Below are positions 47,507-60,158 of a DNA stretch of 64,000 bases, one piece after another. The stretch covers positions 5,603,501-5,667,500 of the forward strand of contig CM034132.1 of NCBI GenBank assembly GCA_019914995.1, written 5' to 3'. The position numbers and the translations under genes were made by a program. Under the pieces are notes generated by a model. It ran no database searches and was not told the DNA's origin. It saw only the letters and a program-made list of their open reading frames with translations. Position 1 is the stretch's first letter, and each line of letters opens with the position of its first letter. Source of the DNA: Acanthochlamys bracteata. Its lineage: Eukaryota; Streptophyta; Magnoliopsida; Pandanales; Velloziaceae.

Positions 47507-47520
47507 TGAGTTGGCGGGAA
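47507..47520 (-). promoter_or_regulatory. E2F-like promoter site
   Basis: TTCCCGCCAA on minus (TTGGCGGGAA on plus, 47511-47520) matches the plant E2F/DP consensus and lies about 160 bp before the candidate start codon. In plants such sites mark genes for DNA replication, repair and chromatin. Only one site is seen, so this is a weak functional hint. Confidence 0.4.
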
Positions 47521-47529
47521 GAGAGAGCG

Positions 47530-48260
47530 CTTTTTGTTTCCTTGTTTGCGTTTAAGAGAGATATTATATTATTTAAGAGAGAGAATAAAGCGATACAACG
47601 GTAACAAACCTTTATCCTGAAAAACGAAAGAAAAAATAGACTTAATTCTAAGAAAAAAGAAAATAAACCCTCAATCTGAAGATAAAGGGTAGTATAGGAC
47701 GTGTAATAATTAAATGGACTATAAACTAAAACCGTCTTAGCCTAATATTTATAAATTGATAAAAATTATGGACTAAAAATTTTACTTATTGCAAAATGGA
47801 TTAAATAAGTAATCCTAAATAGTACTACAAGAAACTAATTAATCTTTTCTAATATCTAGAGAATACTCCTTATTCAATTTTAGCACTCAAAATTACTGAG
47901 ACTCCTATAAGAGGTTCCCTTAAGAGTTGTTTTTAAGCCTCTCGAGTGCATGTGAAAGCTATTAAACTACATTTTGTGATAAAGCAATTTTCAAAAAATA
48001 AGAAAAGCAAATTTAAGAAATATAAATACTAGTGCACATTTCTTAATTGTTTAATTTTGATTTTGTATTCTAACAAAAAAAGGAAGCATCACACTATCTT
48101 ATATCCATAATAATTCAATTTTTCAAAAATTTTGAAATTATTCTCATTTGCATTTACTAAATTCATGTTGATAGACTTTCGATTAAAACTAGAAAATTAG
48201 AATTTTGAATTCTAAGAAAATTTATTAGTAGTTATTACATCAATAGGAGCTTACCCAAAT
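47530..48260. other. AT-rich spacer
   Basis: Upstream of the repeated locus and before the next gypsy fossil. Contains GA-rich and AT-rich tracts; nothing recognised. Confidence 0.5.
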
Positions 48261-49190
48261 ACCATGTATAACCAAGAGATTTTGCTTAAACCTAGGCTCA
48301 TGAAGAAAGATCACGCAAGATGTAGGAGCTACCCGAGTTGCCAAGACTATGTAACCTGCTGGCGGGTTACTAAGATCCACTTCGTATGAGTTTGAACAAA
48401 TAAGGAGTTGTTTTCATAGTAGTTAGTTGTTAGCTTTAAGGAGTTGTATATAGTCTTTGGTAGCTTAGATGCATTTTAATTTGGAACAACATCTAGCTCT
48501 GACTATAATATAAATAAGTGTATACTTATTATTGTTGGGCATGGAATGCACAACATAAGTTCTTATTTCTTCTTTATTTTTTGGCTCGTCTTTATTTTCT
48601 TATATCTCTCTCAGCCTCATGTGTCTCACTGCGCTTGCTCATTTTCAAGTTCTATCAAATTGATATCACAACAATCCCTTGAATCAATCAATGTTAGTTA
48701 GTTCTGAATCTCTACAATCACTAGCATTTACACCTTCAGTGGATGCTGAAAGTTTCAGCAATAATAGTTGGTACCAATTTTTGCAGTTCAAAGCTCGAGA
48801 GAAGTTAACTGCTAAGATCAATACTTTGGTCATCAACCTAACCACATGATATTAAAAGTGCAAATTAATGAAGAAAAGTCGAAAATATGTCAACTCATAC
48901 AAGAGTTAGTACGAAGGTGTAATGCAAATATAGACACCATAGAATAACTACTATCACACCCAAATCTACCCTGACTCTACCAAATGCCCAACCCTACCAG
49001 TCTTACTATCTACACCTAATATCAAGACTGTAATAATCTTACCAGAGATAATACCAACAATAGCAATCCTTACTCATTAGTTGTTACTGACAACAACAAA
49101 AACCTCGCTGCACCACAGAAAATCCTATTATTACCACTTCATTCAACAAACATCAATGTGGCCTTACCCTTAATAAACCCCACACTAACT

Positions 49191-50500
49191 TATGTGCTTA
49201 AATATATGTATAGTCACATGCACTCTTATATCGTATATGTTTTATTTTATATAGAAAAATTGATTAAAAAGAACATTACTTTTTTGTTTTCTTTATTTTC
49301 AGTTTTCTGTGTAATTTAAGTATTTTTAATGAAAACTTGACTTTTTGCAAGAGTTTTTGCAAATGACCAGTTGAATTTGAAAGCCAAGACATTGAAATTG
49401 GTTCAATAATTTTTTGAGAAATTTTCTGGTTGCTATTTGATATATATTTTTACAGAGAAGTTTGAGCGCATACCTGAATCATGTGCAAATTTTGAAATAA
49501 GTGAAGTTGAATGCCTTTCTAATTTTTAAATAATATGTGTGATATATGGATGAAAGGATAAAACATAAATCTTAAATTTCATATTTTTACATACTTGTTG
49601 GAGGCCAAACATATCCCAAAATGTCGCACACAAGTGGGTTGACAACAAGTTCAAATTAGTGGGGACTTTGTACCAACCTAATTATGAAAAGAAAAATCCT
49701 ATGATTTTAGTTTCCAAATTTTCGATTTCTTGGGATAGCTAGAGTACAAGCGGCTCTTTTCGGATTTTCAATTTTTCTTACTGCTAGAACAGAGAGAAAG
49801 AGGAAAGGAGTAAATAGCAAATAAGAAAGACAGCAGTTCACTTGATAACACTATTTGTTTAGAATTCTTTTGTTCTATCTACGATGTTTTTTTTTGTGTT
49901 GTTAGATTTAAAAACTATGGACTAAATTCTTTTTGCAGTGACTATGATGTAGCATAATTATGATGATTTAATCCCTAATTTGTACTATCGAAGTTTTATA
50001 ATTTCTTATTGAGTATTTATGACCAATATTCAATTCATTTGAGATTTATATTGAGACAGAAATGTGATGTATGGATTAGTTTTTGTAATGAATGCTATGA
50101 ATTGTATGAGAGATGGAGATGTACCTTGATTCATTAATTTAAGATGCCACTGAACTCTAATGAGTTCTCTTGTATGCCTATTCACATAGAGATATAGTGA
50201 GTTATTGCATGAAGTTTTTTTTGGTATAGCATGAGAAAGTATAGAAATAGAATTTTCCAACTATCAATAAATGCTATAATCTTCGATAGCATAAATATGA
50301 ATTGGTTTAGTTATAGTGAATTCAAATGCCCTAACTTCTAAATAAATGAAATCTCACGAGTGTTAGTTTTAACGTGTTTTATTTTTTTAGATTTAGCATT
50401 CACTTTTCTTAAATCGGTTGTTCAAGTAACTCTATGATTAGTTATTTCTATTACTTAATAAATTAATCAATTCTTGTGGAAACGATATAGTTGAAAAATC
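49191..50500 (+). mobile_element. Tat/Athila-type LTR inserted in the plus-strand gypsy fossil
   Basis: Same LTR family as 8441-9829 and 60159-61506 but in the opposite orientation: ATGTGCTTAAATATATG at the start; shared words include CAATTCATTTGAGATT, GAATTGTATGAGAGA and AATTAATCAATTCTTGTGG. It separates gag-like from reverse-transcriptase sequence. Exact ends and target duplication could not be fixed. Confidence 0.7.
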
Positions 50501-50626
50501 TCAAGTATTTTGATGATAATGCACATTTGAGAATCATTTCTAAGCTTTTGATATGTCTATAAATGATACATCAGTTGGATGAAGCTACATGCCAATTTTC
50601 ACTAAGTGTTGAAACCTTATTGGGAT

Positions 50627-50697
50627 GCCTACTTTGCACACTCGTATCGTTCAATTCTTGTACGCCTACTTTGCACACGCGTATCGTTCAATTCTTA
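50627..50697 (+). repeat. Tandem duplication, period 37 bp
   Basis: GCCTACTTTGCACAC(T/G)CGTATCGTTCAATTCTT occurs twice in a row, with one mismatch over 33 bp. It lies at the edge of the reverse-transcriptase part of the fossil. Confidence 0.85.
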
Positions 50698-52162
50698 CTT
50701 GTTAAACAGAAAGATGGCTTCTGACAATTTTGTATGGACTATCTAACATTGAATGATATTACTGTAAAGGATAAATTTTTAATTTCGATAATTGATAAAC
50801 TCTTGGATAAACTTTTACCGCTCGTTACTTCTCATTAGACCTAAATCGGAGTATCATCAAATAAGAATGAAGAAGGAAAATATGCACAAAACAAGGTTTC
50901 GCACACATGACGAGCATTATGAATTTCTTGTAATGACTTTGGGACTCGCTAATGCCTGAAGACATTTTAATACTTAATGAACGAAGTGTTTCGATCTAAC
51001 TTTCGTAAAGTTGTACTTAAGTTTGATGATATTTTGGTATATAGCCCTACTTGAGGAACCACATATGGCATCTAATCATTATTTTTGCTATTTTGCAAGA
51101 AAAACACATTTATGCAATTTTTCTAAGTGCAACTTCAACTGCAAGCAACTCAAATACTTGTGTCATAGCATCGGAACAAGAGGTCGTGTTAGATCAAGCG
51201 AAGATTAGCAAGATGCATGACTGACCTACACCAACCTCCATCATAATGTGGAGAGGGTTCCTTAGTCTTATGAGCTACTACCGATACTTTGCCAAAGGGT
51301 ATGGTCTCATTATAGCTCCATCGACAAATCTCCTAAAAAGAAATGCCTTCAACTGGGACGAGGAGGCAAAGCTACCTTGAGCAGCTCAAGGGAGCAATGA
51401 TGTTTGCTCCTGTCCTCACATCACCGAATTTTGCTAAGCTATTATCTTCCGAATTGACGTGTTGGTTAAGATGTTGGCGCCGCCTTATAACAAGAAGATA
51501 GACCTATCTGTCATTTTAGTAAGGCTTGTCGACAGCAGCTTCAGCTAAATCTACTTATGAAAGACGATAATACGTATGCTCTTCTACAAGTTGTAGAAAC
51601 AAGGGATGGCCCAGACCAGCCTGTAACAAACTTCTTCTTGAAGCAACAACTCAGTCCTTGACTAAGATAGTGGACAATATAGCATGTCCAAATGTCTCTC
51701 AAAATAATTATATTAGCTGGGATTGCTAAGGGAGTGGACCATTATGCTACCGCTCAACATATGCAAAACCTAAGTTCCTTGCAGCCTGCAGGACTTCTTC
51801 AACTGCTCCAAAATTTCCATGAACATATGGATAAGTCCTTTTCTTTCGAGGAAGATAATGTTACACTAGCAAGAGCTTGCACAAATACGATTGCTTTGAC
51901 CATTTGCAGTGTCAAAAAAAGCATCCCACTCAGCTTCCCACCATTTGTATAATTTTTTTATCTATTTTTATTTTCATTTCAAGTTTCATGAAACTTGCAA
52001 AAAATTACAATGGAAAAGGCGGACGGTAACTGAAAGGAGTAATGTTGAGTCTGAACTATCTGGTGGCCGATGCTTCCAATCACACCGATGGAAGATGCTT
52101 CCTCATCTCTACAAACTACAACTCCACTTCTTTTTATTAGAATAGAGCAAGGAATGCACACT

Positions 52163-55100
52163 GTAATACCCTAGTTTTATTTTCAGGGTAGTTATGTCAA
52201 AATTGTTTTTCTTGTTGAGTTATCACACGTGAACCTAACTAGGCCAGCCCAAATCTTTCCTTTTAACCTTCTTTCTTTGTCTAGAAGATTCTTGATTTTC
52301 TTTTATTTTCCTATTCCTTCTTTCTTCATTCTTCCTCTCGAGTGCTCGTGTTTGCAATTAGAGGTGCAAATATGGACATGCCAAGCGGACCGACCCGGCT
52401 CGCTTTCCACACCCGAGTCGGGCCAGTCCGAGCCGATCCTACCAATTTATCCATTTTATTCTTTTATTTTAAATAATAAATGAATAATAAAAAATAATAA
52501 AATTTTAAAGATAATTTTTGAAAAATATTATTAAAAATAAATAACAAAAATATTTTTTTATTAGAAGTTGATCCTAGTCAACTGTGTATGTTGACTAGAT
52601 CAATAGGTCGTTATTGACCAGTTAACACGCATAGTGATCGAACGGGTAGCCCGACATTGTCGGCCCGATCGAGCCTATTGGACTGGGACGGACGGGCCAA
52701 GCCTCGAGCCATTTGGTTGGACAGTGGGCTAGCCATTTAGCCCAACTAGAATTTGCACATTTATTTACAACCTCCCTCCGACACATTGACGTTATTATCG
52801 CCAACCGTTTTGTCTCCATTCTCTGACTATCTTCTCACTCTTCTTTATCACTTATGTTTATCTTCGCAGGGACTCAGGCGGGCCTTCACGCACGATGGCG
52901 CATCTCTGCAAAACCCTAAATCCTCGCAGATGTTTTGCCGAAGATTCAACGTCTACAACTTCCTTGATTCCATTCCCTCGACTTGTTAGAGCTTTCCCTT
53001 CATCAATTATGTCGCATTTCAGCTCCAACGTCGGGAAGAGGTAGATCTCCGGGCTACCGTGAAACTGCTCGATTCAGGCGTCCAGTGATTGTTTGAGACG
53101 TTGTTATCCATTCCTTTGAATTTTGTGGTAGCTAGAGCCTTCTTTTCTATGAAATCTCTTGTAACTATAGTTCCCCAAAAGTCGGGTGGAACCGTAGGTT
53201 AGCAGTAATCTGGTGAGTCGGCATGCCCTATGTCTAGGTGTTGTTCGAATTGAAAATCAGCGTAATTCATTATTAAAATACAAGGTCGTTTCACGCCAAT
53301 TGTGTCTTTTGAGCCGGTGAGTCTCTAAATCCTCTAGTTCTAGTTCTTTTACAAGTTCATTGTCGATTTAGTGATTAATAATTAATTCTTGGATTTGATC
53401 GCACTCTAACACGGGACTTAGGTTAAGTTTGAAAACTTTACGTGTAAATGAAGTATGATTAGGTTATTATATATCACGTGATAAGCGTATTGGTTATGTA
53501 TTAGGCTGAAAACAGAGTTTAGACATGGCGATGCAGCTCAGAGATAACTTATGGATTAGCTCATGTCATGGACTTCAAGTGAGGGTTACCATGCCATCTT
53601 TTTTCCTAATTAACATTAGATTTTTGGCACAGATAACACCTACTTCGACCCTCCAGCAAACTTTTCCACTTCGTCACATGTATGGTTTATCCCTTATGAT
53701 GTATAATTATATGATGCATGTTTTCTAAAGGATGATAACTATAATTATTTGTGGTAGCATGAATAGTATTTTTTATTAATATAATGTTGTCATTTATGTA
53801 TAATGAGAGCTTGTTGGATATTGAAAGATGAATAGTGTATATAAGAATGGCTTTGATAAACTTTTATTATGTTTCCGTCTAACTATTAATTATTTATGAT
53901 GGAACTTACGAGTTTTAGATATATTATTTGGGAATGATTTGATACGATGCTATTATTCTTTCATTTGATAAACTAATGAATTATGTTTAATGATTTTTTC
54001 TAAGTTTTAACTAAATGTGTTTATTGATGTTTTTGTGGATTTTTTAATGCTCGAATGGTCGAGCTGTATTAAGGCATCCGACAGTCAAGGGTTGAGTTCA
54101 AGATCTCGTCACTCCTCTCTCTCTCTTTCGTCTGTAGATTAGGAGGGCCTATGCGTGTGGGGATGAAACCACGACACCTAGATTGGATTATAGCACTAGT
54201 GCACGAGCTGGAAACGCGATCTCGTTTGATCCTTAGTATCTATCTTGACTCCCAAACTAGTGTGATTGTTGTGAATTATTGATAGGTATTGGATGCTGAT
54301 TTATTATGGAACCTTGATTGCTTATTGATTAGTTTTCAATATGGCAATCATTATTTTATTATATATTAAATTATTTATTATATTGTTATATATTTGCTAA
54401 TTTTATGATTTAATATGTTCCATTTACTATTTACCTATAATTTAGTACTTTTGTTACTTGTAAGCAATTTTTATATACATATTCTATTAGATTAGTAATG
54501 CATTTATTATTAATATATAAAGCATATTAACTTTGTTTTGATTGTATATCTTTGTTCAATGCATATGCATTGTATATAACTGAACCCTTTCTATTGAGGA
54601 TTGAGTCAGCATGAGACGATTTAGGACTTAGTAGGAATGATTCCATTACAATCCTTACAGTTTTGTTTATGTAGAAAGATAGGAATCAAACATGAGATAG
54701 TGCATTAGGAACATCAATGGTGCATCTTTTATTTCACCTTACCGATACTGGGCTCATTCTTTTTCTTTCCTCTCTCAGATATAATAAAGACAAGTAGAGT
54801 GGAGCTAATAACGTGATGCTGGCAAATTAGTGAGTTGAGGGTACAGTCTGAATGTTTCTTTTCTTTTAGATATTCGACTCTGTAACTTTGAGGTATTTGT
54901 ATATGTACTAAATTGTATAAGTAAGTGTTGCTATAGTGTTATATGTCTTTGGCTTGGAGGCCTCTAGTGTATTATTTGTCTAATTGAGGGTTAATCTCTA
55001 TCACTATAATTGGGTATTCTTATGTTAATTAAATATTATTATTGTGAAATTATTTAAGTTTTTTCTCTCGAGTTTTTAGGGGAGGTTCTATTGAAAATTT

Positions 55101-55229
55101 GGAGAACTTCGACACGTGTGGTATGGATGTGGTGTTTTAGTTAAGGCTTACTAGGTTGGGCCAAGTCCGGATATGACCTGGTTTGGTTTGGACCAATGCC
55201 TAGAACCGCCCAGGAGAGGGGTGTGACAT
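52163..55229 (+). mobile_element. Long gypsy LTR (Tekay/Del-like), apparently solo
   Basis: Starts TGTAATACCCTAG and ends GGGGTGTGACA, about 3.07 kb, of which 405 bp is a later hAT-type MITE. TGCAC lies directly after the right end and two bases outside the left end, probably the decayed target duplication. No retroelement coding sequence lies inside. It sits at the end of the plus-strand gypsy fossil. Confidence 0.7.
52359..52763. mobile_element. hAT-type MITE inside the LTR
   Basis: 405 bp, termini TAGAGGTGCAAAT and, on the other strand, TAAATGTGCAAAT; flanked by TTTGCAAT (52351-52358) and TTTACAAC (52764-52771), an 8-bp target duplication with six matches. The GGGCC-rich ends (GGACCGACCCGGCTCG, GGCCCGATCGAGCC) are typical of plant hAT MITEs. 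No coding capacity. Confidence 0.75.
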
Positions 55230-56040
55230 GCACTTTCCTACATTTCAATGATAGGTTAAAAATATGGTTTCTTTCGCACAAGGTTGCACATTGATAAACA
55301 AGGGTCACACGAAGTGGAAGCTGTTTCCTCGTCTTACAAACCATGAGCTCATCCAATGCTGAGCAATAGTCCCAATGAATGGCTCGATTTCGATTTGTCA
55401 CCTTTGTATTTCCGTTTTGTATTGTGTTGCTACATTATATAGGCTCAACTTGCAGCAACTTGCTTTGTGTATGCCATACCTACTTAACCATTTAGGTCAA
55501 GATTCACCATAAGTTGTTAGGCTACTTGTATGATGATTTGTCACCTAAAGTTATCACATTTCTGATTTGTATTTTGTGTTGCTGCCTTATCTAGGCTTAA
55601 CTTGCAGCAACTTGTTGTATGTTGTTGATGTTAAGTGAATGTTGTGCTCTAATCCTAGAATAATCTAGTATTGTTTGTAGTCTATGCATCCATGTAATAT
55701 AGACATTGCTAGATGCTGGATATGTGAATTGTATCTTCCTTGGTACATGTTGTATGTTACTAACTAGTCCCCAAACTTTCCTTATATGACAAAAACGGGG
55801 AAAATTTTTTGTGAGAATTATTATGCAGGAATGCACATACAAACGGGGAGAATATCGCACACACAAAGAGGTGATATATTTTTGTTTGATCATTGTGATT
55901 GGATGCAGCATGAAACAAAGGGGAGAATTTCTTGTGCCAGCCGAGCTGATCGCCTCCCAAGCTACTAACTATTACCAAGCTATGAATATATTTTTCTACT
56001 TTAAGCTAGCAAATAATTGTCTTAATATTTTGTCATCATA
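55230..56040. other. Unassigned remnant with an internal duplication
   Basis: Probably retroelement debris. A segment at 55397-55467 (GATTTGTCACC, GTATTGTGTTGCT, CTCAACTTGCAGCAACTTG) recurs at 55540-55621 in diverged form, offset about 145 bp. No coding motif recognised. Confidence 0.5.
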
Positions 56041-56046
56041 AAAAAG

Positions 56047-57490
56047 ACCGGAGGTTATTGGAAATCCCAATTATTTTGATGATAGTGCATTATATTTGAG
56101 AATTATTGGCAAGCCTAGAACATGTCAACATTGGATTTGAATAGGATATAGAGCTGGGCATAACTACATGTATAATTTGGCCATGTTGAATCCTTATTGA
56201 GTTGCCAAGTTCACACATGCATAACTTTAATCTGAAAGCACAAAAAAGATAATTTTTAACTACATTTGAAAGTTTACATGACAAAAAGTAAATTGAGACA
56301 AAATTTTATCAGATATCGAAAATTGAAAAATTCTTTGAAGTTCGCTGATCACACTGCTAAACACCGCTAGATCATCTGGACAACACCTCAACACAATAAA
56401 CGAGAAATGCTTTATCTCTCTGCTCAAACAAGATTTTGAAGATCTATTTTTTCGTATAAAGAGAAGACACTTGGAGTTTCTACTGTCCAAGATCAGGTCA
56501 TTCCATAAAGAAATAAGTTTTACAAAAATCGGAGAAGTTCTGCATACACCCAAGTGAATCCAATTTGGGCAGCAGCTTGAAACTCGATATCTCTTAGCTC
56601 GGGTCACATTTTCGAGATCCTATTTTGTACTGAATGCTGACACGAAGAGCTATCTAACGGTCCAAAATCGGAGGCAGATATATCCACCAATAAAGTATAA
56701 AAAAATCAGTAAAGTGGCTGTACAGACTAACCCAGCTGATGTACTCAACCAAGACATTCACTTGTGCCAAACTTGTTTCTTATATACATAGACGTGCCAA
56801 CCAAATCCAAGTGCCTTCAGAAGATGTTAGATCAGTCAAGAAGATTTTTTGAATATTTATTTGCAAATTTGTTGCACAAAATATTGGAGAATATCAAGCA
56901 AATATACAAAGATAAAAAGCTTGTACCAAGAATACAACTCTAGACCAATCAAGTTCAAAACCTTATATCTCAGCCATCCGTTTGAAGGTATGATCTTTAT
57001 ATACAAATTGAAGTGGATATCCTGAAGACAAATCAAATTATAAGAAATCATATTGGTTACTAGAAAAAATTTGTCATAAATTTCGGATGACAATGAGCAA
57101 AAACCCTAGAGAATATTATGAACCGTTGAATGACTCTGCAGTCTCAAATCAAATCTGATTCACTTCAAATTTTGAGCCATTACAGAGACTTAGTAGAGTA
57201 TATCCACATCATCCATCAACAGTCACCCACGGAAAGGAGTCAAAGAAAATTTCATAGAAGAAGATACAATTGATGTAACACATCAAGTAGCCTTTTCAAT
57301 TAGAACTTGACCTTGCATTGATTCTAGCCATTGCATACTTGATCAACAAGAGCAGCCGTCATCTTGAGGTCAGATACATTGCTATACAATTCTAGTGGAG
57401 AAAACAACAAGATAGAGATGTTTATGGAGCAATTAAACGAAACATTAAGTCACGGTTATTGCAAGTTATTTGACATTAGTGAACTTCACT
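56047..57490 (+). mobile_element. Copia-type LTR and leader remnant
   Basis: Starts TATTGGAAATCCCAATTATTTTGATGATAG, a copia LTR opening. The part at 56520-56850 (GCCAAACTTGTTTCTTATA, GTGCCTTCAGAAGATGTTAGATCA) recurs at 62580-62900 next to copia gag, so both belong to one family. The Tat/Athila-type fossil abuts its right side. Confidence 0.65.
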
Positions 57491-57499
57491 TGCAATACC

Positions 57500-60156
57500 A
57501 AGTGACATGGATGTATGTATTACAGTGCCGAATCATGTAAAATATTTTGGTGTGAAGACAGCGTCTTAAGTTCACTTATTGGAGGTGTTTCAAATGATGG
57601 TGTTACCCTAGTAGAAGTTTCCTTTAGGTCGTCAAAGTTCAATCATCTTCCAATAGGTGGTAAAACCTTGCAAGTAGTAAGCATATTGCTCAATATCTTC
57701 GACTTGGGTCTTAGTGGATTCACCTTAGATGCTACAAGTTGCTAGAGGGTCATTTGGATTATTCACCTTGACTATGTCAACCACCCTTCAGTCCACTATG
57801 TCTATTCCCAGTAGTCGTCATTGTCTGATGGCCACTTCATAGCTTCAAATACATTGAAGGTGATTTGCTCATCTTGTACTCCCAAATTTAGTTTTCCTTG
57901 ATGTACATCAATCAATGTACTTCATTTGGTTAGAAATGGTCGATTGAGAATAATTGGTATGTCTCTAGCTTCTTCCATATCTAGTACACTAGAATCAACG
58001 GGAAATATATACTTATCAATTTTCAATAGCACATCTTCAAGTATTCCTCTTGGATGCTTAATCGCTAGATCCAACACCAATGGAATAGAAACCGTGGTTT
58101 CCTTTGCCTCTCCCAATCTTAATTTTCTATAAATAGAAAATGGCCTTAAATTAACACTTGCACCTACATCACATAAAACTTTTTCAAAGTGAGAGTTTCT
58201 AATAGTGTTATGTATAGTTTTGGTCGCAACTTATTTTGCAAGATTGTACTAAACTCTGCGGTTAGCATCACCGTTTCATAGTCCTTTAGTTTTCGTTTGT
58301 TGGACAAAATCTCTTTCTTGAACTGTACATGGAATATTAATATGCAATTTTTTAAACACATTAAGAAATTTAGAAAATTGCTTATCCAATTTTTTCTTTC
58401 AGAGACGTTTAGGAAATAGAATAGGTGGGACGTAAGCCTTGGAAGGTGCTGCTGTTTGAGGCCATGCAACCTGCAAGCTTTCTTCTTTAGCTGATTTGGT
58501 GGTAATTTCGAGTGATTCCTTGTTGTTTCGTTCAGTAACTAGCAATTAGGCAAACAAAATTCATGTTGTTCAAATAACTCCTTGATATTCATGTTGTAGT
58601 TCGGCTTACTATTCAATTGTTGCATTTCGAGGACCTTCCCACTTCGATGTGCAATTGCATGCACTTGCCCCTTAGGATTTACCTTAGTGATGCTTGTCAT
58701 TTGACCTTAGATGTTGTTTTCGATAGAGGCTTCGTTTTGCAGCATTGTTTCCATTTTTGCAATGAACTGAGATGTTTATACCATGAATTGATCTATTTTT
58801 GTCATGAATTGTGAAGTGTCCGCAGTGGGTTGGGCAAGACCATTTTCAAGTGGTGTTCTACGACCTAGATGCTACTAAAAATCCAGGAGGGTTTCTAGCG
58901 GTGTTTTAATGAAATTTCCACGAAAAATTTGATGATTTCACCAACCTAGATAGTATGCATTGAATATGGATTGTTCGATTGCCGATTAACGTTAGACACC
59001 GATTGCACTTGTTCGGTATGTGATGGTGAGTATAGACTTCTGACTTAGGCACTCCACATTAAATGATTTCCACCAAAAAGTTCACAAACTTGATTCGGAG
59101 TTTGAGTCGCTTTACTGGTTTAGCTATTGAGTTGTTCCAACGGTGTCTTCATTTGTGCAGTCAATGTGGCGACAACAACAACTTGGTGCACTCCTGCTGT
59201 TCATTTTGGTATAGAACATTCTGAAGGTCATTGATAGTTATTTGCCGCCATTTTCTCTACTAACTCATAGGCTTCATTTCGTGTTTTACTCATCAGCACT
59301 CTACCCGTTGTGGCATCGTCCTCGTCATGCAACTCAACCCATTGAAGAAAGTTTAGACGTGCAACCACTTTGGCAAACCAATGTGAGGGCGCTTTCTTAG
59401 CATCTCTTTAAACCTTTCATTTAAAGACTCCATGACAAATTGAGTAAAGGTTGTGATGTCGTCCTCATCTTTGCCTTCTTTGCAAGAGGGAAGAACTTGG
59501 CTAAGAATTTTTGTGCTAATGCCTTACAAGTTGTAATGGTGTAGGAGGAAGTGATTTCAACCATTCTTTGGCCTTGTCCCTCAACGAAATGCGAAGAGTC
59601 TCAACCTTATGGCAACATCTAAAACACCATTATGCTTGAAAGTGTCGCAAATCTAAGAAAAAGTTTAACTGCATTGAAGTTTTTGGGTCGTCTTTGGGTA
59701 ACCATTGAACTGGATTAAAGTTTGAATCATTTGGATGATTGCTAGCTTGATCTCAAAGTTGTTTACTCGAATTATCGGGCGTCTAATACTTGACAGGGCA
59801 TAATATTCGGACACTGAGATTCTTTTTTTTTTTTTTCAACTTCTTCCATGTTTTCTACCATAATCCTCAAAGCTCTACATAGGGGGACATGGCATAATCC
59901 CTCAAAGCTCTACCATTTTCAAATTTTTCCATATTTTCTGCCATGGTAGTTTGCAACTCGTGATATCTTTCTTTTTCTTGATGAGCTTCCCAACACTCAA
60001 TCTTCCAATCGAAAAGCTCAAGAGTAATACTTCTGGAACTATGCATACACTTAAAAGAACCTAAAAGTAGGTAAAGAGATAAACGTTCAAATTAAAGCTA
60101 GAATTAATTGGAACCAATATTAATAAAAATCAAAACAATCCCCGGCAATGGCGCCA
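57500..60156 (-). mobile_element. Tat/Athila-type gypsy fossil, internal region
   Basis: From right to left on minus: primer site TGGCGCCATTGCCGGGGAT (60156-60138), 18 of 19 bases complementary to the 3' end of tRNA-Asp as I recall it; gag (about 60100-58900, with NEAYELVEKMAANNY near 59270-59230); protease (about 58116-57922, with DLAIKHPRGILEDVLLKIDK); and following sequence to about 57500 (LGVQDEQITFNVFEAMKWPS). The reverse transcriptase and the rest are missing. Several breaks. The motifs are those of the Tat/Athila group. Confidence 0.8.
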
Positions 60157-60158
60157 AC

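Larger units (their letters stand above)
33000..47520 (-). other. Internally repeated, exon-like locus of unknown product
   Basis: About 12 kb (without an inserted LTR) consists of recurring blocks that keep GT/AG-like borders on the minus strand: a 66-68-bp block (six copies), a two-block segment (three copies), a further segment (three copies) and a short block repeated about every 170 bp (ten copies). The right end carries a GC-rich first-exon-like sequence. Some copies stay open where others have stops; for example 40849-40725 reads CCLVNYVTSHVWLEFLQQAA and on to LLTECK, and 39466-39407 reads LEELENLLRKLPSNTNIHIK. This is what a multi-exon gene with internal tandem duplications would look like, most copies having decayed. 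I recognise no domain. Alternatives are a spliced non-coding transcript or a tandem array of gene relics. The 3' end is not identified. Confidence 0.5.
48270..52160 (+). mobile_element. Ty3/gypsy fossil, plus strand
   Basis: LTR-like sequence to about 48656, then a primer-site-like TTGATATCACAACA, then a gag-like start (MLVSSESLQSLAFTPSVDAE at 48690). After an inserted LTR come reverse transcriptase (about 50690-51300, with FCMDYLTLNDITVKDKF and KVVLKFDDILVY), a connection region, and an integrase piece (about 51690-51950, with LQPAGLLQLLQNF). It is broken many times (more than ten) and is old. Confidence 0.75.
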
